Assembly (NCBI RefSeq): GCF_039555335.1
Contig: NW_027305508.1
Location: 372,001-436,000 of the forward strand
Length of the DNA: 64,000 nucleotides
From: Amphiura filiformis
Taxonomy: Eukaryota; Echinodermata; Ophiuroidea; Amphilepidida; Amphiuridae
Direction of reading: 5' to 3'
Shown here: piece after piece, positions 14,872-27,161 of the stretch
Numbering within the stretch: the stretch's first letter is position 1
Layout: each line of letters opens with the position of its first letter
Notes under the pieces: model-generated
What the model was told of the DNA's origin: nothing
Databases searched by the model: none
What the model saw: the letters and a program-made list of their open reading frames with translations, nothing else
Made by a program: the position numbers and the translations under genes

Positions 14872-15375
14872 ATACATACATACATAATTATCATACGTAG
14901 GTCTGGGCATACGTAATTATTTATTTATCTATCATTCAAACATACAACAAATCCGTATGCGAGTTAACGCATCATAAAGAATTCCTTCATAAGCACTATA
15001 TGTAGCAAGTCCTTCATTCAGTCTCGTTCCAAAACTAAGTCTAATCGTGAAATTTAAATATACTGTATGGACTTTGCATTTTAGGATGCGCACATGACGA
15101 TAAGCCAACGGTATACCACACGCAAATCAATGTATACCATCGATAATCCACTACTGTTAAAGATTTGATCATAGTGATTTCTAATATTCTATGAATATGG
15201 TGGTATATCGTTAATTTATGTGTTCATGGTGTACAAATCGACACAATATTTTCACAACAATATGGATTACCGATATGATCATTTCAGAAATTAATTTTTT
15301 TTAGCGCAATTTGTCAATTTAAATAACATGATTAATATGACACTTCTCAATGAATAAAACCAAACCAAAACCACT

Positions 15376-15446
15376 GGCCTTCAATAGCTCAATCGGTTAG
15401 AGCGCTCTTGATATGCAGTTAACGAGGCGGGTTCGAATCAATCCAA
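15376..15446 (+). pseudogene. tRNA-like cassette, unit 7
   Basis: Matches unit 1, with a seven-T run. Confidence 0.7.
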
Positions 15447-17302
15447 GTATTTTTTTCCTATTTATTAATTGTTATAAATATTTCAGGAAAATTTTCTTTC
15501 AAATAACTTTGCAGAGCAACTGTTGTCAAACTCTTTTTATTTTTTCAACTAAAATGCAAAATGTCACTATTATGCGCAGTTTATTGTGTCTTCTTAGTAT
15601 ATCAGGCAGATTCTCCTATACTCCGTTTGTTGTGCTATAAGTTAATATGTTGTTTCATGAAGATGAGTCATATTTTCCTGTGATTTATCCCTAAATCGTG
15701 GACTATACATTGACCATGTTTACTAGTATTCATCCTTATGATCACCAGGACCTACAAGGATATGAATTTGAAAACATCTCCTTGCGCATTTAAACATAGA
15801 TTTTCTTAGAATGTGAATTTGCATGGTTTTTATGGTCCGGTATACATTTTCATTGACCGTTCCCTTAATTTATAATATTTAATACTGCCCATTTTATAAA
15901 ACTGAGAACATATTGTTGTGATAAAACGTGCCAAATTTGGCTGTAATAGCTGCTTCCGTTTTAAAGATATGAGCCAAAAACCAATTTTAGATGATTTTTT
16001 TGGACATCGCCAATACAATCCCGGACATAAGTCGTTCGAACACTTGTGTCAAAGTAGGACTGTTTGAGACCGTATTTCTGATATACTTGACATATTAAAA
16101 TTTCGCTTTCTTTGACGTGAAGTCTGAACCATTTCCTACTACTACAAGCCCACACCCTGCCCCACCAATCAATGTTGGATGTTTCTAGGGTTCATGACCA
16201 AAAAACAACCAACAACATTGATCAGGGGGAATGGGGGCATATTTGAGGTACCCATGTTAAAGTGTTCGAACAATTATGACCGGGATTGTATTTGCGATGT
16301 CAAAAATATAACATCTAAATTTGGTTTTTGGCTCATATCTTTAAAACCAAAGTAGGTATTACAACCAAATTTGGCACACATTATCACAATGATATGTGTC
16401 ATATGTTCTGAATTGTACAGCATGATATTGATTAAATTAAGGAACGGTCAATGAAAATGTGTCGCACACCATGTAAACCTATGTGAAAACTGTCCTATTT
16501 TCAAGAGTGTTTTGCCTGCCAATTTAAAATGATTTAGTAGAATTTAATGATTTTTCAGATATTATTCCTGAAAGTAAGAACTTTATATACACAATAATAT
16601 TTTCTATGGGGAATCTTTATATTTTAGGGATCGGTCAATATAAATATTGAATATTATAGGTTTTTGAATGTAAATTAGGTACTTTTTTTTATGAGAAAAG
16701 ACCACATTTTGATATTAAGTGTTAAAAAGAAATCATTTTCATTGCAAATATATTTAAATTGTGTACAATTTAATAAATATTCGATATTAAATGCCAAACT
16801 TTGTGCTAAATTGATCACTGATTGAGCCACTGGAAGTGAATTACCGCAGAGGCAAGATTTATCTTCAGTAGATAGCAGGGTTTATCTTCAGTAGATAGCA
16901 AACCACTGCACAACCTGTACGTTTTTGGTTCGTGATCAGTAGAGTACAATCATTTCGACCCATATAAACAGAAAGCCAGAGATTCACAGATGGAGGCGAC
17001 ACCCCGAGTAATGTGTTTTGGGAATTTATCCTCAATTCAAATATTAAAGTGAAAAACAAAACAATCAACGTGCATTTTCAAGAAATTTGATGTAAATTTG
17101 ATGTAAATGTCAAAATCCAAAATGTTAATACACCTTATTCAGACAAAGTTACTTAATGACTCATCATTAAAAATGAAAAAATTGTAAAAATATATCCATT
17201 TACTTTTGATTATTTTATTCAACAGTGTCAAAGCAATTTAATGTGTAATGAGAGGGGACGATAATGACAATGTTTATAAGTTGTCATACAGACCAAAAAT
17301 CA

Positions 17303-17338
<36 letters not shown>

Positions 17339-17339
17339 T

Positions 17340-17397
<58 letters not shown>

Positions 17398-17901
17398 ATA
17401 CATACATACATAATTATCATACGTAGGTCTGGGCATACGTAATTATTTATTTATCTATCATTCAAACATACAACAAATCCGTATGCGAGTTAACGCATCA
17501 TAAAGAATTCCTTCATAAGCACTATATGTAGCAAGTCCTTCATTCAGTCTCGTTCCAAAACTAAGTCTAATCGTGAAATTTAAATATACTGTATGGACTT
17601 TGCATTTTAGGATGCGCACATGACGATAAGCCAACGGTATACCACACGCAAATCAATGTATACCATCGATAATCCACTACTGTTAAAGATTTGATCATAG
17701 TGATTTCTAATATTCTATGAATATGGTGGTATATCGTTAATTTATGTGTTCATGGTGTACAAATCGACACAATATTTTCACAACAATATGGATTACCGAT
17801 ATGATCATTTCAGAAATTAATTTTTTTTAGCGCAATTTGTCAATTTAAATAACATGATTAATATGACACTTCTCAATGAATAAAACCAAACCAAAACCAC
17901 T

Positions 17902-17972
17902 GGCCTTCAATAGCTCAATCGGTTAGAGCGCTCTTGATATGCAGTTAACGAGGCGGGTTCGAATCAATCCAA
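17902..17972 (+). pseudogene. tRNA-like cassette, unit 8
   Basis: Matches unit 1, with the shortest T-run in the array (six Ts). Confidence 0.7.
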
Positions 17973-19824
17973 GTATTTTTTCCTATTTATTAATTGTTAT
18001 AAATATTTCAGGAAAATTTTCTTTCAAATAACTTTGCAGAGCAACTGTTGTCAAACTCTTTTTATTTTTTCAACTAAAATGCAAAATGTCACTATTATGC
18101 GCAGTTTATTGTGTCTTCTTAGTATATCAGGCAGATTCTCCTATACTCCGTTTGTTGTGCTATAAGTTAATATGTTGTTTCATGAAGATGAGTCATATTT
18201 TCCTGTGATTTATCCCTAAATCGTGGACTATACATTGACCATGTTTACTAGTATTCATCCTTATGATCACCAGGACCTACAAGGATATGAATTTGAAAAC
18301 ATCTCCTTGCGCATTTAAACATAGATTTTCTTAGAATGTGAATTTGCATGGTTTTTATGGTCCGGTATACATTTTCATTGACCGTTCCCTTAATTTATAA
18401 TATTTAATACTGCCCATTTTATAAAACTGAGAACATATTGTTGTGATAAAACGTGCCAAATTTGGCTGTAATAGCTGCTTCCGTTTTAAAGATATGAGCC
18501 AAAAACCAATTTTAGATGATTTTTTTGACATCGCCAATACAATCCCGGACATAAGTCGTTCGAACACTTGTGTCAAAGTAGGACTGTTTGAGACCGTATT
18601 TCTGATATACTTGACATATTAAAATTTCGCTTTCTTTGACGTGAAGTCTGAACCATTTCCTACTACTACAACCCTCCCCTTGCCCCACCAAACAATGTTT
18701 GATGTTTCTAGGAGTACACTACCAAAAAACAACCAACAACATTGATCAGGGGGAATGGGGGCATATTTGAGGTACCCATGTTAAAGTGTTCGAACAATTA
18801 TGACCGGGATTGTATTTGCGATGTCAAAATATAACATCTAAATTTGGTTTTTGGCTCATATCTTTAAAACCAAAGTAGGTATTACAACCAAATTTGGCAC
18901 ACATTATCACAATGATATGTGTCATGTTTTCTAAATTGGATAGCATGATATTGATTAAATTAAGGAACGGTCAATGAAAATGTGTCGCACACCATGTAAA
19001 CCTATGTGAAAACTGTCCTATTTTCAAGAGTGTTTTGCCTGCCAATTTAAAATGATTTAGTAGAATTTAATGATTTTTCAGATATTATTCCTGAAAGTAA
19101 GAACTTTATATACACAATAATATTTTCTATGGGGAATCTTTATATTTTAGTGATCGGTCAATATAAATATTGAATATTATAGGTTTTTGAATGTAAATTA
19201 GGTACTTTTTTATGAGAAAAGACCACATTTTGATATTAAGTGTTAAAAAGAAATCATTTTCATTGCAAATATATTTAAATTGTGTACAATTTAATAAATA
19301 TTCGATATTAAATGCCAAACTTTGTGCTAAATTGATCACTGATTGAGCCACTGGAAGTGAATTACCGCAGAGGCAAGATTTATCTTCAGTAGATAGCAGG
19401 GTTTATCTTCAGTAGATAGCAAACCACTGCACAACCTGTACGTTTTTGGTTCGTGATCAGTAGAGTACAATCATTTCGACCCATATAAACAGAAAGCCAG
19501 AGATTCACAGATGGAGGCGACACCCCGAGTAATGTGTTTTGGGAATTTATCCTCAATTCAAATATTAAAGTGAAAAACAAAACAATCAACGTGCATTTTC
19601 AAGAAATTTGATGTAAATTTGATGTAAATGTCAAAATCCAAAATGTTAATACACCTTATTCAGACAAAGTTACTTAATGACTCATCATTAAAAATGAAAA
19701 AAATTGTAAAAATATATCCATTTACTTTTGATTATTTTATTCAACAGTGTCAAAGCAATTTAATGTGTAAATGAGAGGGACGATAATGACAATGTTTATA
19801 AGTTGTCATACAGACCAAAAATCA

Positions 19825-19860
<36 letters not shown>

Positions 19861-19861
19861 T

Positions 19862-19916
<55 letters not shown>

Positions 19917-20420
19917 ATACATACATACATAATTATCATACGTAGGTCTGGGCATACGTAATTATTTATTTATCTATCATTCAAACATACAACAAATCCG
20001 TATGCGAGTTAACGCATCATAAAGAATTCCTTCATAAGCACTATATGTAGCAAGTCCTTCATTCAGTCTCGTTCCAAAACTAAGTCTAATCGTGAAATTT
20101 AAATATACTGTATGGACTTTGCATTTTAGGATGCGCACATGACGATAAGCCAACGGTATACCACACGCAAATCAATGTATACCATCGATAATCCACTACT
20201 GTTAAAGATTTGATCATAGTGATTTCTAATATTCTATGAATATGGTGGTATATCGTTAATTTATGTGTTCATGGTGTACAAATCGACACAATATTTTCAC
20301 AACAATATGGATTACCGATATGATCATTTCAGAAATTAATTTTTTTTAGCGCAATTTGTCAATTTAAATAACATGATTAATATGACACTTCTCAATGAAT
20401 AAAACCAAACCAAAACCACT

Positions 20421-20491
20421 GGCCTTCAATAGCTCAATCGGTTAGAGCGCTCTTGATATGCAGTTAACGAGGCGGGTTCGAATCAATCCAA
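20421..20491 (+). pseudogene. tRNA-like cassette, unit 9 (partial unit)
   Basis: Matches unit 1. This unit is truncated further downstream by the LINE junction, but the cassette is complete. Confidence 0.7.
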
Positions 20492-21339
20492 GTATTTTTT
20501 TTCCTATTTATTAATTGTTATAAATATTTCAGGAAAATTTTCTTTCAAATAACTTTGCAGAGCAACTGTTGTCAAACTCTTTTTATTTTTTCAACTAAAA
20601 TGCAAAATGTCACTATTATGCGCAGTTTATTGTGTCTTCTTAGTATATCAGGCAGATTCTCCTATACTCCGTTTGTTGTGCTATAAGTTAATATGTTGTT
20701 TCATGAAGATGAGTCATATTTTCCTGTGATTTATCCCTAAATCGTGGACTATACATTGACCATGTTTACTAGTATTCATCCTTATGATCACCAGGACCTA
20801 CAAGGATATGAATTTGAAAACATCTCCTTGCGCATTTAAACATAGATTTTCTTAGAATGTGAATTTGCATGGTTTTTATGGTCCGGTATACATTTTCATT
20901 GACCGTTCCCTTAATTTATAATATTTAATACTGCCCATTTTATAAAACTGAGAACATATTGTTGTGATAAAACGTGCCAAATTTGGCTGTAATAGCTGCT
21001 TCCGTTTTAAAGATATGAGCCAAAAACCAATTTTAGATGATTTTTTTTGGACATCGCCAATACAATCCCGGACATAAGTCGTTCGAACACTTGTGTCAAA
21101 GTAGGACTGTTTGAGACCGTATTTCTGATATACTTGACATATTAAAATTTCGCTTTCTTTGAATTGAAGTCTGAACCATTTCCTACTACTACAACCCTCC
21201 CCCTGCCCCACCAATCAATGTTGGATGTTTCTAGGGATTCATGACCAAAAAAAACAACCAACAACATTGATCAGGGGGAATGGGGGCATATTTGAGGTAC
21301 CCATGTTAAAGTGTTCGAACAATTATGACCGGGATTGTA

Positions 21340-22283
21340 GTTGTTAGGCAGATTAGCAATGATAGCAGCCCTCTTAACATGCAGGCGGTAGACTAGATGT
21401 CTAGCAATGTGTTCAGTGCAAGCATGCAGATTGGGATAGCAGGTGAAGTGGGTAGGGTCAAGGATGAGGTGGGTAAGAGATGCAGATGACGCTGATATCT
21501 TTTCCCAGCTTCCTGGATATAAGCCCTCACACACAGTCTCCAATTGCTTGAGGAATGGATCTCTCTGTTGGTGAAGTTCAGAACAGCAGACAAGGAAGTG
21601 CTCCCTGGTTTCTGCTGCTTTGCCACACAGTAGGCACATGGGGTCGATGCTGTATTGGTTGAACTTTGCTCGGTTGCCTTGTAGATTGTATGTACTACCA
21701 GTCAGGAGTTTTGCTTTAATGGAAGCTCTATAAACATCTCTCTGGTTTGGCTCAACTGTTTCCCATGCTGGGTGTGTCTTGTCAATTTCACATCCATCAA
21801 TGTTGAGATATTTTAGGGATGATTTCCCTACTGCATCATCCTTTAGCTTACTGTTCCAAAAGGAGAGCACAGGAGAGTTGATGAGGCTTTTCCATGCTGC
21901 TTTTGATGGAGGATTTACAAGCAGGTCATGTGCACTTGGAAGATCATATTTGATGAGTAGTTTGCACACAATCGTGAACCAACTTTTTTTTTTTTGTCCT
22001 TCATCGCTAGTTGTCTTTCTGCGATGTCACTTTCTAGGGAAGGAGAGGATATCGTCATCAAGAACAGAGAAAGTTGGTTTAGCTCAATCCTGGCTCTCAC
22101 TGGTAGGGCTCCCAGAAGTAGATAAACTGCGGCGTCTGCTGTTTTATCAGGTAGATGTTGAATTTGCTTGAGGATCTTCTTCTGGAAGGATGTCAAAATT
22201 TTAACATCACTTTCAGTGAGGTGCAGTATCTCAAGACCATAGAGGTACCTGGGCTCCACATATATGTATGTATCAACTTCCAA
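21340..22283 (-). pseudogene. LINE ORF2 C-terminal part with zinc knuckle
   Basis: Two overlapping frames continue the RT. The first (22283 to about 21990) reads through LYGLEILHLTESDVKILTSF, the post-RT thumb region. A slip in a T-run moves to the second frame (21969 downward), which carries CLLCGKAAETREHFLVCC, the C-x2-C-x7-H-x4-C zf-RVT knuckle typical of LINE ORF2 tails. The open frame runs on past the junction into satellite DNA, so its last 20 or so codons (after NLPNNYN) are not LINE-derived. Confidence 0.8.
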
Positions 22284-23227
22284 GATATTTTTGGGTTAAC
22301 ACCATTCAGTCCATGTAGGCCAGCCCCCATGAGGGCATATGTAGTGCGTCTGCCTGTCAATGTTCTTGCTTGAATGACTGACTTGTTTGACAAGTGAATG
22401 CTTCTTTCAACACCAAGGTGCATACCACTCTCTGCCACATTCACATTGTCATCGTTCAGGGACCATGGCTTGAATTCACTCCAGAAGGAGAAAGGGAGCT
22501 TTGATTTAACAGGAATTACCAGACTCTTCTGTGGATGGAGGATATATCTTTCTTTTTGTGAGTAGATGGCAGCCTCATCAAGCATGTCTTGGAGTTCAAT
22601 CATATTGTTAGATGCCAGGACGACGTCGTCGGCACAAGTTGGTGCTCCAACATAATATTGGCCAATTCTGGCCCCATATCTCTTCCCTTCAAGACGCTTG
22701 AGAAGAGGGTCTACATAGCATTTGTAAAGTTCAGTTGATGTTACTCTCCCTTGATGCACGCCTTGAGCGAGCCCAAAGTAGCCAGAAAGTTCACCTTTCC
22801 ATTTCACTTGGCTTGTAGCTCCCTCATACCAATGCTTGATGATGCTCCAGACCTCTGGTTGAATTTCCTGAAGATGTAGTTTTCTAAGGAGTGATGAGTG
22901 GTTTACGACATCGAAGGCTTTTCTTGCATCCAGTGTCGCAATGAATAGATCTTTCTTGTTGTCTCTAGCTTCATTTGTCAATTCTGATACAAGTAGTGCA
23001 GCAGACAGTGAAGATGTATTTGCTGTGAAGCCTCTCTGAAGCTGGCTGTAGTTTGGTTCTAGGATGGGTCTCATACGGGCAAGAAGCACATTCTCAAAGA
23101 CTTTTCCGATTGTGTTGGTTAGTGTAATACCACGGTAATTCTCTTGGAGGAAGCGGTTCTTATCCTTCTTTGGTATGGGTATGACAACTCCTTCTTTGAA
23201 GTCTTTGGGTACTTGTCTACTGGACAT
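22193..23227 (-). pseudogene. LINE reverse transcriptase fragment
   Basis: An open frame of 344 codons with non-LTR RT blocks in order: IPIPKK and ENYRGITLTNTIGKVFE (about residues 17-45), motif A as TLDARKAFD (98-106), motif B as GVHQG (156-160), and the catalytic box as CADDVV (198-203), where most families have Y/F-ADD. The frame actually opens upstream of this Met: codons for HGIQAEHIKKAGVAVLHPLA precede it, linked by another frameshift to KTPDG, the usual GPDG block. After HTYMW the correct frame shifts by one and continues in the next fragment. No endonuclease domain is present. I cannot assign a clade from this. The element is not functional. Confidence 0.85.
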
Positions 23228-23483
23228 GATGATATTAAATAAGTGAGCCAGTGGGTGTAGTACTGCAACACCAGCTTTCTTGATGTGTTCTGCCTGGATC
23301 CCATGCCGTCTGGGGTCTTACCAATAATGATGATGAAAAATCAATGTTGATGATCATTATATATGCCACTTTGTTAATTAGACCCACATGCACATTTTGT
23401 TGGTGATTTCCTTGCCCTAAATAACGTACATAGGCCTATACGTGTAAATACAGTATAGGCCTAGGCTAGGCATTTTACTTAAG

Positions 23484-24178
23484 CCCAGCAAACACAAAAA
23501 CGTTTTTAAAACGTTTTAAATAAGTTATATTTTGGCTTTTGGTTTAGGTAAAAACGTTTTAATAACATTAAAATGTCGGGTTATATAAAGGTCATGAAAA
23601 CGTTTTAAAACGTTTTATATGAAAACACACTACAACAATATTTCTAAAATGTTTTCAAAAATGTTATGGTAAACTATTTTTGCAAACATTTTTTGCCAAA
23701 TATTTTGTCAGCACTTAAATAACATTATGTTAAAATATTTGCCCCCAGCAAACACAGAAATGTTCTTAAAATGTTTTCTTCAAAACGTTTTAATAACATT
23801 TAAATGTCGGGTTATATAAAGGTCATAAAAACGTATTTAAAGCGTTATTGCAAATATTTTGGGCAAACATTTTTCGCAAAATAGTTTTTCAACCTAAAAA
23901 TAACATTCTGTTTAGAATGTTTTGTATCAGGTTTTCAAAAATGTTTTTGGAATGTTATTAAAACGTTTTTATACCCTTTATATAACCCGACATTTAAACG
24001 TTTTCTGTAAAACATTTTGTGTTTGCTGGGCAGTAGATTATCAAAAAATGTTTTTCAATGTTATGAAAACGTTTTATACCCTTAATATACCCTTTATATA
24101 ACCCGACATTTAAACGTTTTCTGACAACATATTATAACCTTTTGCGAATGATGTCGAAAACGTTTTGTGTTTGCTGGG
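23484..24178. mobile_element. Nested foldback elements with CCCAGCAAAC termini
   Basis: The outer ends are CCCAGCAAACAC at 23484 and GTGTTTGCTGGG ending at 24178. An inner pair with the same ends lies at about 23746 and 24029. The interior is repetitive, with many AACGTTTT and AAAACG palindromes and repeated GGTTATATAAAGG / ACCCGACATTTAAACG motifs. There is no coding frame. The flanks ACTTAAG and AGCTTTAAG may be a decayed target duplication. Related copies occur at 27162-27532 and about 39560-39864. Confidence 0.75.
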
Positions 24179-24224
24179 AGCTTTAAGGCGCATGTAAGGC
24201 CTATAGTCACGTGTAAAATAAAAC

Positions 24225-24500
24225 CTAGTCTTTGTGTACCGTACACGTTGTCTATGGGCCTCTACAGCATCCTGTGTGGCCTCACTCTATCCTAACTCAA
24301 GCCGGAACCCTAACTTGATCTATAACTCTATTTTAAACCCATATCTAATCCTCGGACCTAGCCGTATCTCTATCCCTATCCAAGAGCCTAGCCCAATAAA
24401 AACCATATTCCTAATGCGAACCTGACCCTAATCAACAATTCTAACACTAAACAGCAAGCCTAAATCGGAACACTAACCCTAAATCAATCTTAATCTGATC
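24225..24500. repeat. G-poor tract echoing CCCTAA telomere repeats
   Basis: The plus strand is strongly depleted in G and full of degenerate CCTAAC, CCCTAA and CCTAGC hexamers. This is what a decayed interstitial telomere-like array would look like. No hexamer repeats perfectly for more than one or two copies. Confidence 0.4.
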
Positions 24501-25470
24501 TGATCGTGCTAGGACAGGCTACAGATACGAATCTCCCGATATAGTCCTAGGTTGAAGCAAAAACAGCGAAACAGTCATCATACAGGGTGTCCGAAAATCA
24601 TTGATATTTTACTCGTCATGCTGTTTTCCAGAAATTTTCTTGTTAAAACATGTATTGCAAATGTCAATGTTTACATTCATGGCATTTTACACGAGATTGG
24701 AGCACCTTTGTGCTTATATAGGTTAAAGACCACCAATAGGCCTGGGCGATACATTGAAATACGATGAGGAACTATTTGTTTTCATGGCATTCGAAAAGAC
24801 TGCATTAAAATCGCTGAAATTGATCAAGTTATATAGCCAAAAAGTACTTTTTAGAGTTTGATGCTTCAAAATGGTACATTTTCTCTCATTATATGACATT
24901 TTTGATGCAATAGTACCAAAATTCATACGCACGGCTTCGGTTTTTAGTAAATAGTCGCCCTAGCTATCATATTGTAACTTTCAGCTTTGAGAGCGCACTG
25001 TCATTTTAAGGTGTTTACGGTTCAGTGCGTTAAAACAAGAAAAGTCTCAGGTCAACCTATGTTGAATTTTTGATCATTTGGCATCTAAATCATATAGTTT
25101 CACCTGATATTGGTGACATTGAACTGTGAGAGTTCTGAATATGAGAAAATTCCACTCGAAATTAGGCATTTTCCCATTGAAACACGTGTAATACATAATT
25201 AGTGGTATTTAACCAATAGACCGTATCGAATAAGCTCAAGCGGAACGGTATAACAGTTGAAATGACAGCCATGTTGGGTCTATCACCTATCACATGTTTT
25301 ATTGTATTATCGTGCAAATTGCCCTGTGGTACCTTATGGTGGACAGTATTCGATAAGGTCTATACATTACAATTAAATGTAGGATTTTCCAATTAGTTCA
25401 ATATTTAATGGCCTGTTCCGGTTTCAACATGTAATTCTAAAGACGTAAACACTTGAGTCAGATGATATTG
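24501..25470. other. No recognised gene
   Basis: Short frames only (up to 71 codons), no domain resemblance, no splice-consistent coding stretch. Contains AT-rich unique-looking DNA. Confidence 0.6.
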
Positions 25471-25478
25471 ATTAGTCA

Positions 25479-26038
25479 CAGGCGCGTAGCAAGCGGGGGG
25501 ACAGGGTGGACGAAGTCCATGGCCCCCGAGAGTTCAGGGGCCCCGAGCACAAAAGCAAAAATTAAATAAAGGGCTGATAATGGAGAGCAGGGTCCGATTT
25601 TTATACCATTGGGCCAGATGGGCCCAGGTCCAGGGCAATTTTGGGCCCCCAAATTTTGGGGGCCCCAAAATTGCCTTATGCATCTTTCTTTTAACCCCAA
25701 TAACAGCATGTTTTTTGGTCAAAATAAGGCAAAATTGTACAATTTTCAGCGCTTCGCGCGCATTCAAATGGCAAAATTTATGTTGACCTGGGGCCAAAAT
25801 TGTTTGAAATTGAATTGAACAAAATATGTTAGTCCCCCTTAGTCCCTTTAGTTAAACCAAAACTCGGCCACTGACTTGAGTGCACATGCTTTCCTCGGCA
25901 CATGAGTTCGGGGCCTCCCAAATTTTGGCCTGGCCCAGGGCCCCATAAGCATGATAACTTAGGCTAAATCCCGCCCTGGTTAAAAGGGCCCGTACTGCTG
26001 CTTGTCCATGGGCCCCTGATGCTCTTGCTACGCCCCTG
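25479..26038. mobile_element. hAT-type MITE, 560 bp, with 8-bp target duplication
   Basis: The left end reads CAGGCGCGTAGCAAG, and the right end, reverse-complemented, reads CAGGGGCGTAGCAAGAGC. Both termini are flanked by ATTAGTCA (25471-25478 and 26039-26046), an exact 8-bp direct repeat. CAGGG-type ends with an 8-bp duplication are the hallmark of hAT transposons. The interior is rich in GGGCCCC blocks and has only short frames that are mutual shadows, so the element is non-autonomous. Confidence 0.88.
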
Positions 26039-26046
26039 ATTAGTCA

Positions 26047-27161
26047 ATAATAAAGTGTCAACAAATCTCTTTGATGTTTTATGTTGCTTGTACACTGAGC
26101 GTAACAGGTCATAAATTACCATAAGTTAAAATTCTCTCATCTCTAGAGCTATCTAAAGATTATATAAGATAGAAGCTCCGTAATGACTGCAACCTTGGAT
26201 TATACCCTTTAAAAAAAAATGGGGGGGCATTGGGGAGGCAAAGTGAATTTCAGTTTGGGAGGAAATCAACCAATTTTGCACAAAAAATGAAGTGGAAATT
26301 TGTGTGATTTTTGTCTCAAAGTGGGGGGGGGGGGGAGCACAAGCTCTTTATCTGCAATTTTCCTATGAGATTTTTTTTTTTTTATTTTCAAACCGATTGG
26401 CGGTTACATGTGCCCCAATGACACTGTCGGTGATAACTCTGAACAAACTTAAATAAAAGCAATAAAACTAATATGAACGTTTCTTAGCTACAATACCATA
26501 TTTGTGTATAAACAAATCCAAATGATCCAGAGATTGAGTGAAGTTTGTTGTGATTTGAAAAGTTCAAAATCCAAACAGATCACATGAATGTGAAATTGTA
26601 TAGCCTAACATGTTCCGCTCACCTGATGTCAGTGGTGGTCAGCGTGTACCACTGATGCAGCCAGGCGGTATAGGACACGACACATTCAAAATAGACAGTT
26701 AGCAGTAATAAATTGAAAAACAACATACGTACAGTGGGGTACTTTGTCATACCCCAACGGTTTTAAAGTAAGATAATTTTGCTTTGACACCACATAACAA
26801 ATTTAGAATTGTTTGTGAAGATTTCATGATGTGTTAATCCAATGGACATCAAAAATGGCGATATATCGCATCCGCCACCACCTGGATGCAGCAGTAACTG
26901 ACCATGTTGATTGCGGTCTTTTCAATCTGGAGAACATTCTGCATGGTTGATGCCCATTAAAATATCCTTTTACAAAGTTAATGACACTGCAACTATTTGA
27001 ATCGCAACAAATGTCATTCATTCACTCATTGTTTTCCCGATCATTCTGATTTCATTTTACAGCGGGGAGTTGCAGCTAAAATACCGTTAAGTTAAGACTA
27101 GCCAATCAAATGGAAACTGTTAATTTTAATATGTTTACATGCCTTGTGTCCAGTTGATAGT
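26047..27161. other. GPCR copy 1 downstream flank, no gene
   Basis: No coding sequence seen. About 26510-27160 resembles 36050-36380 (for example CTGCATGGTTGATGCCC against CTGCATGGTTGATACCC, and CAATCAAATGGAAACT in both). It is therefore part of the duplicated GPCR segment. Homopolymer runs lie at 26209-26227 and 26317-26335. Confidence 0.6.

Larger units (their letters stand above)
1..21339. repeat. 2.5-kb tandem satellite array (8 full units and a partial ninth)
   Basis: The same unit recurs head to tail. Taking the motif TTAAATATACTGTATGG as the unit start, units begin at 1, 2510, 5006, 7506, 10002, 12526, 15054, 17580 and 20099, giving periods of 2496-2528 bp. The ninth unit stops at 21339, where LINE sequence begins. 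The window opens inside the array, so its left end is not seen. Each unit holds, in order, a tRNA-like cassette (offset about 322), a long imperfect inverted repeat (offset about 780-1420), a duplicated 20-nt motif (TTTATCTTCAGTAGATAGCA, offset about 1806-1850) and a TCA microsatellite (offset about 2243-2325). Units differ by scattered substitutions and short indels, mostly in homopolymers. The reading frames of 60-126 codons inside it are short, differ between units through indels and match no family I know, so I call none of them genes. Confidence 0.97.
21340..23320 (-). mobile_element. 5'-truncated, frameshifted LINE (non-LTR retrotransposon)
   Basis: Minus-strand remnant of a LINE ORF2. 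Reverse transcriptase sequence runs from 23320 down to about 22200 and a zinc-knuckle C-terminus lies at 21340-21969. The reading frame is broken at least three times: near 23300, near 22260, and in a T-run at about 21986-22000. No poly(A) tail or target duplication is visible. The 3' end joins directly to satellite sequence at 21339/21340, so the element is also trimmed or rearranged there. The right boundary is set where similarity to an RT frame ends; sequence beyond it is not satellite. Confidence 0.85.

Noticed and set aside
14725-14916. 63-codon Ser-rich frame (also at 17248-17442)
   Set aside because: Same microsatellite read on the plus strand; no start context, no conservation across units.
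25534-25818. Overlapping frames of 68-87 codons on both strands
   Set aside because: They are mutual shadows in the GC-rich interior of the hAT MITE, with Pro/Gly composition from GGGCCCC blocks.
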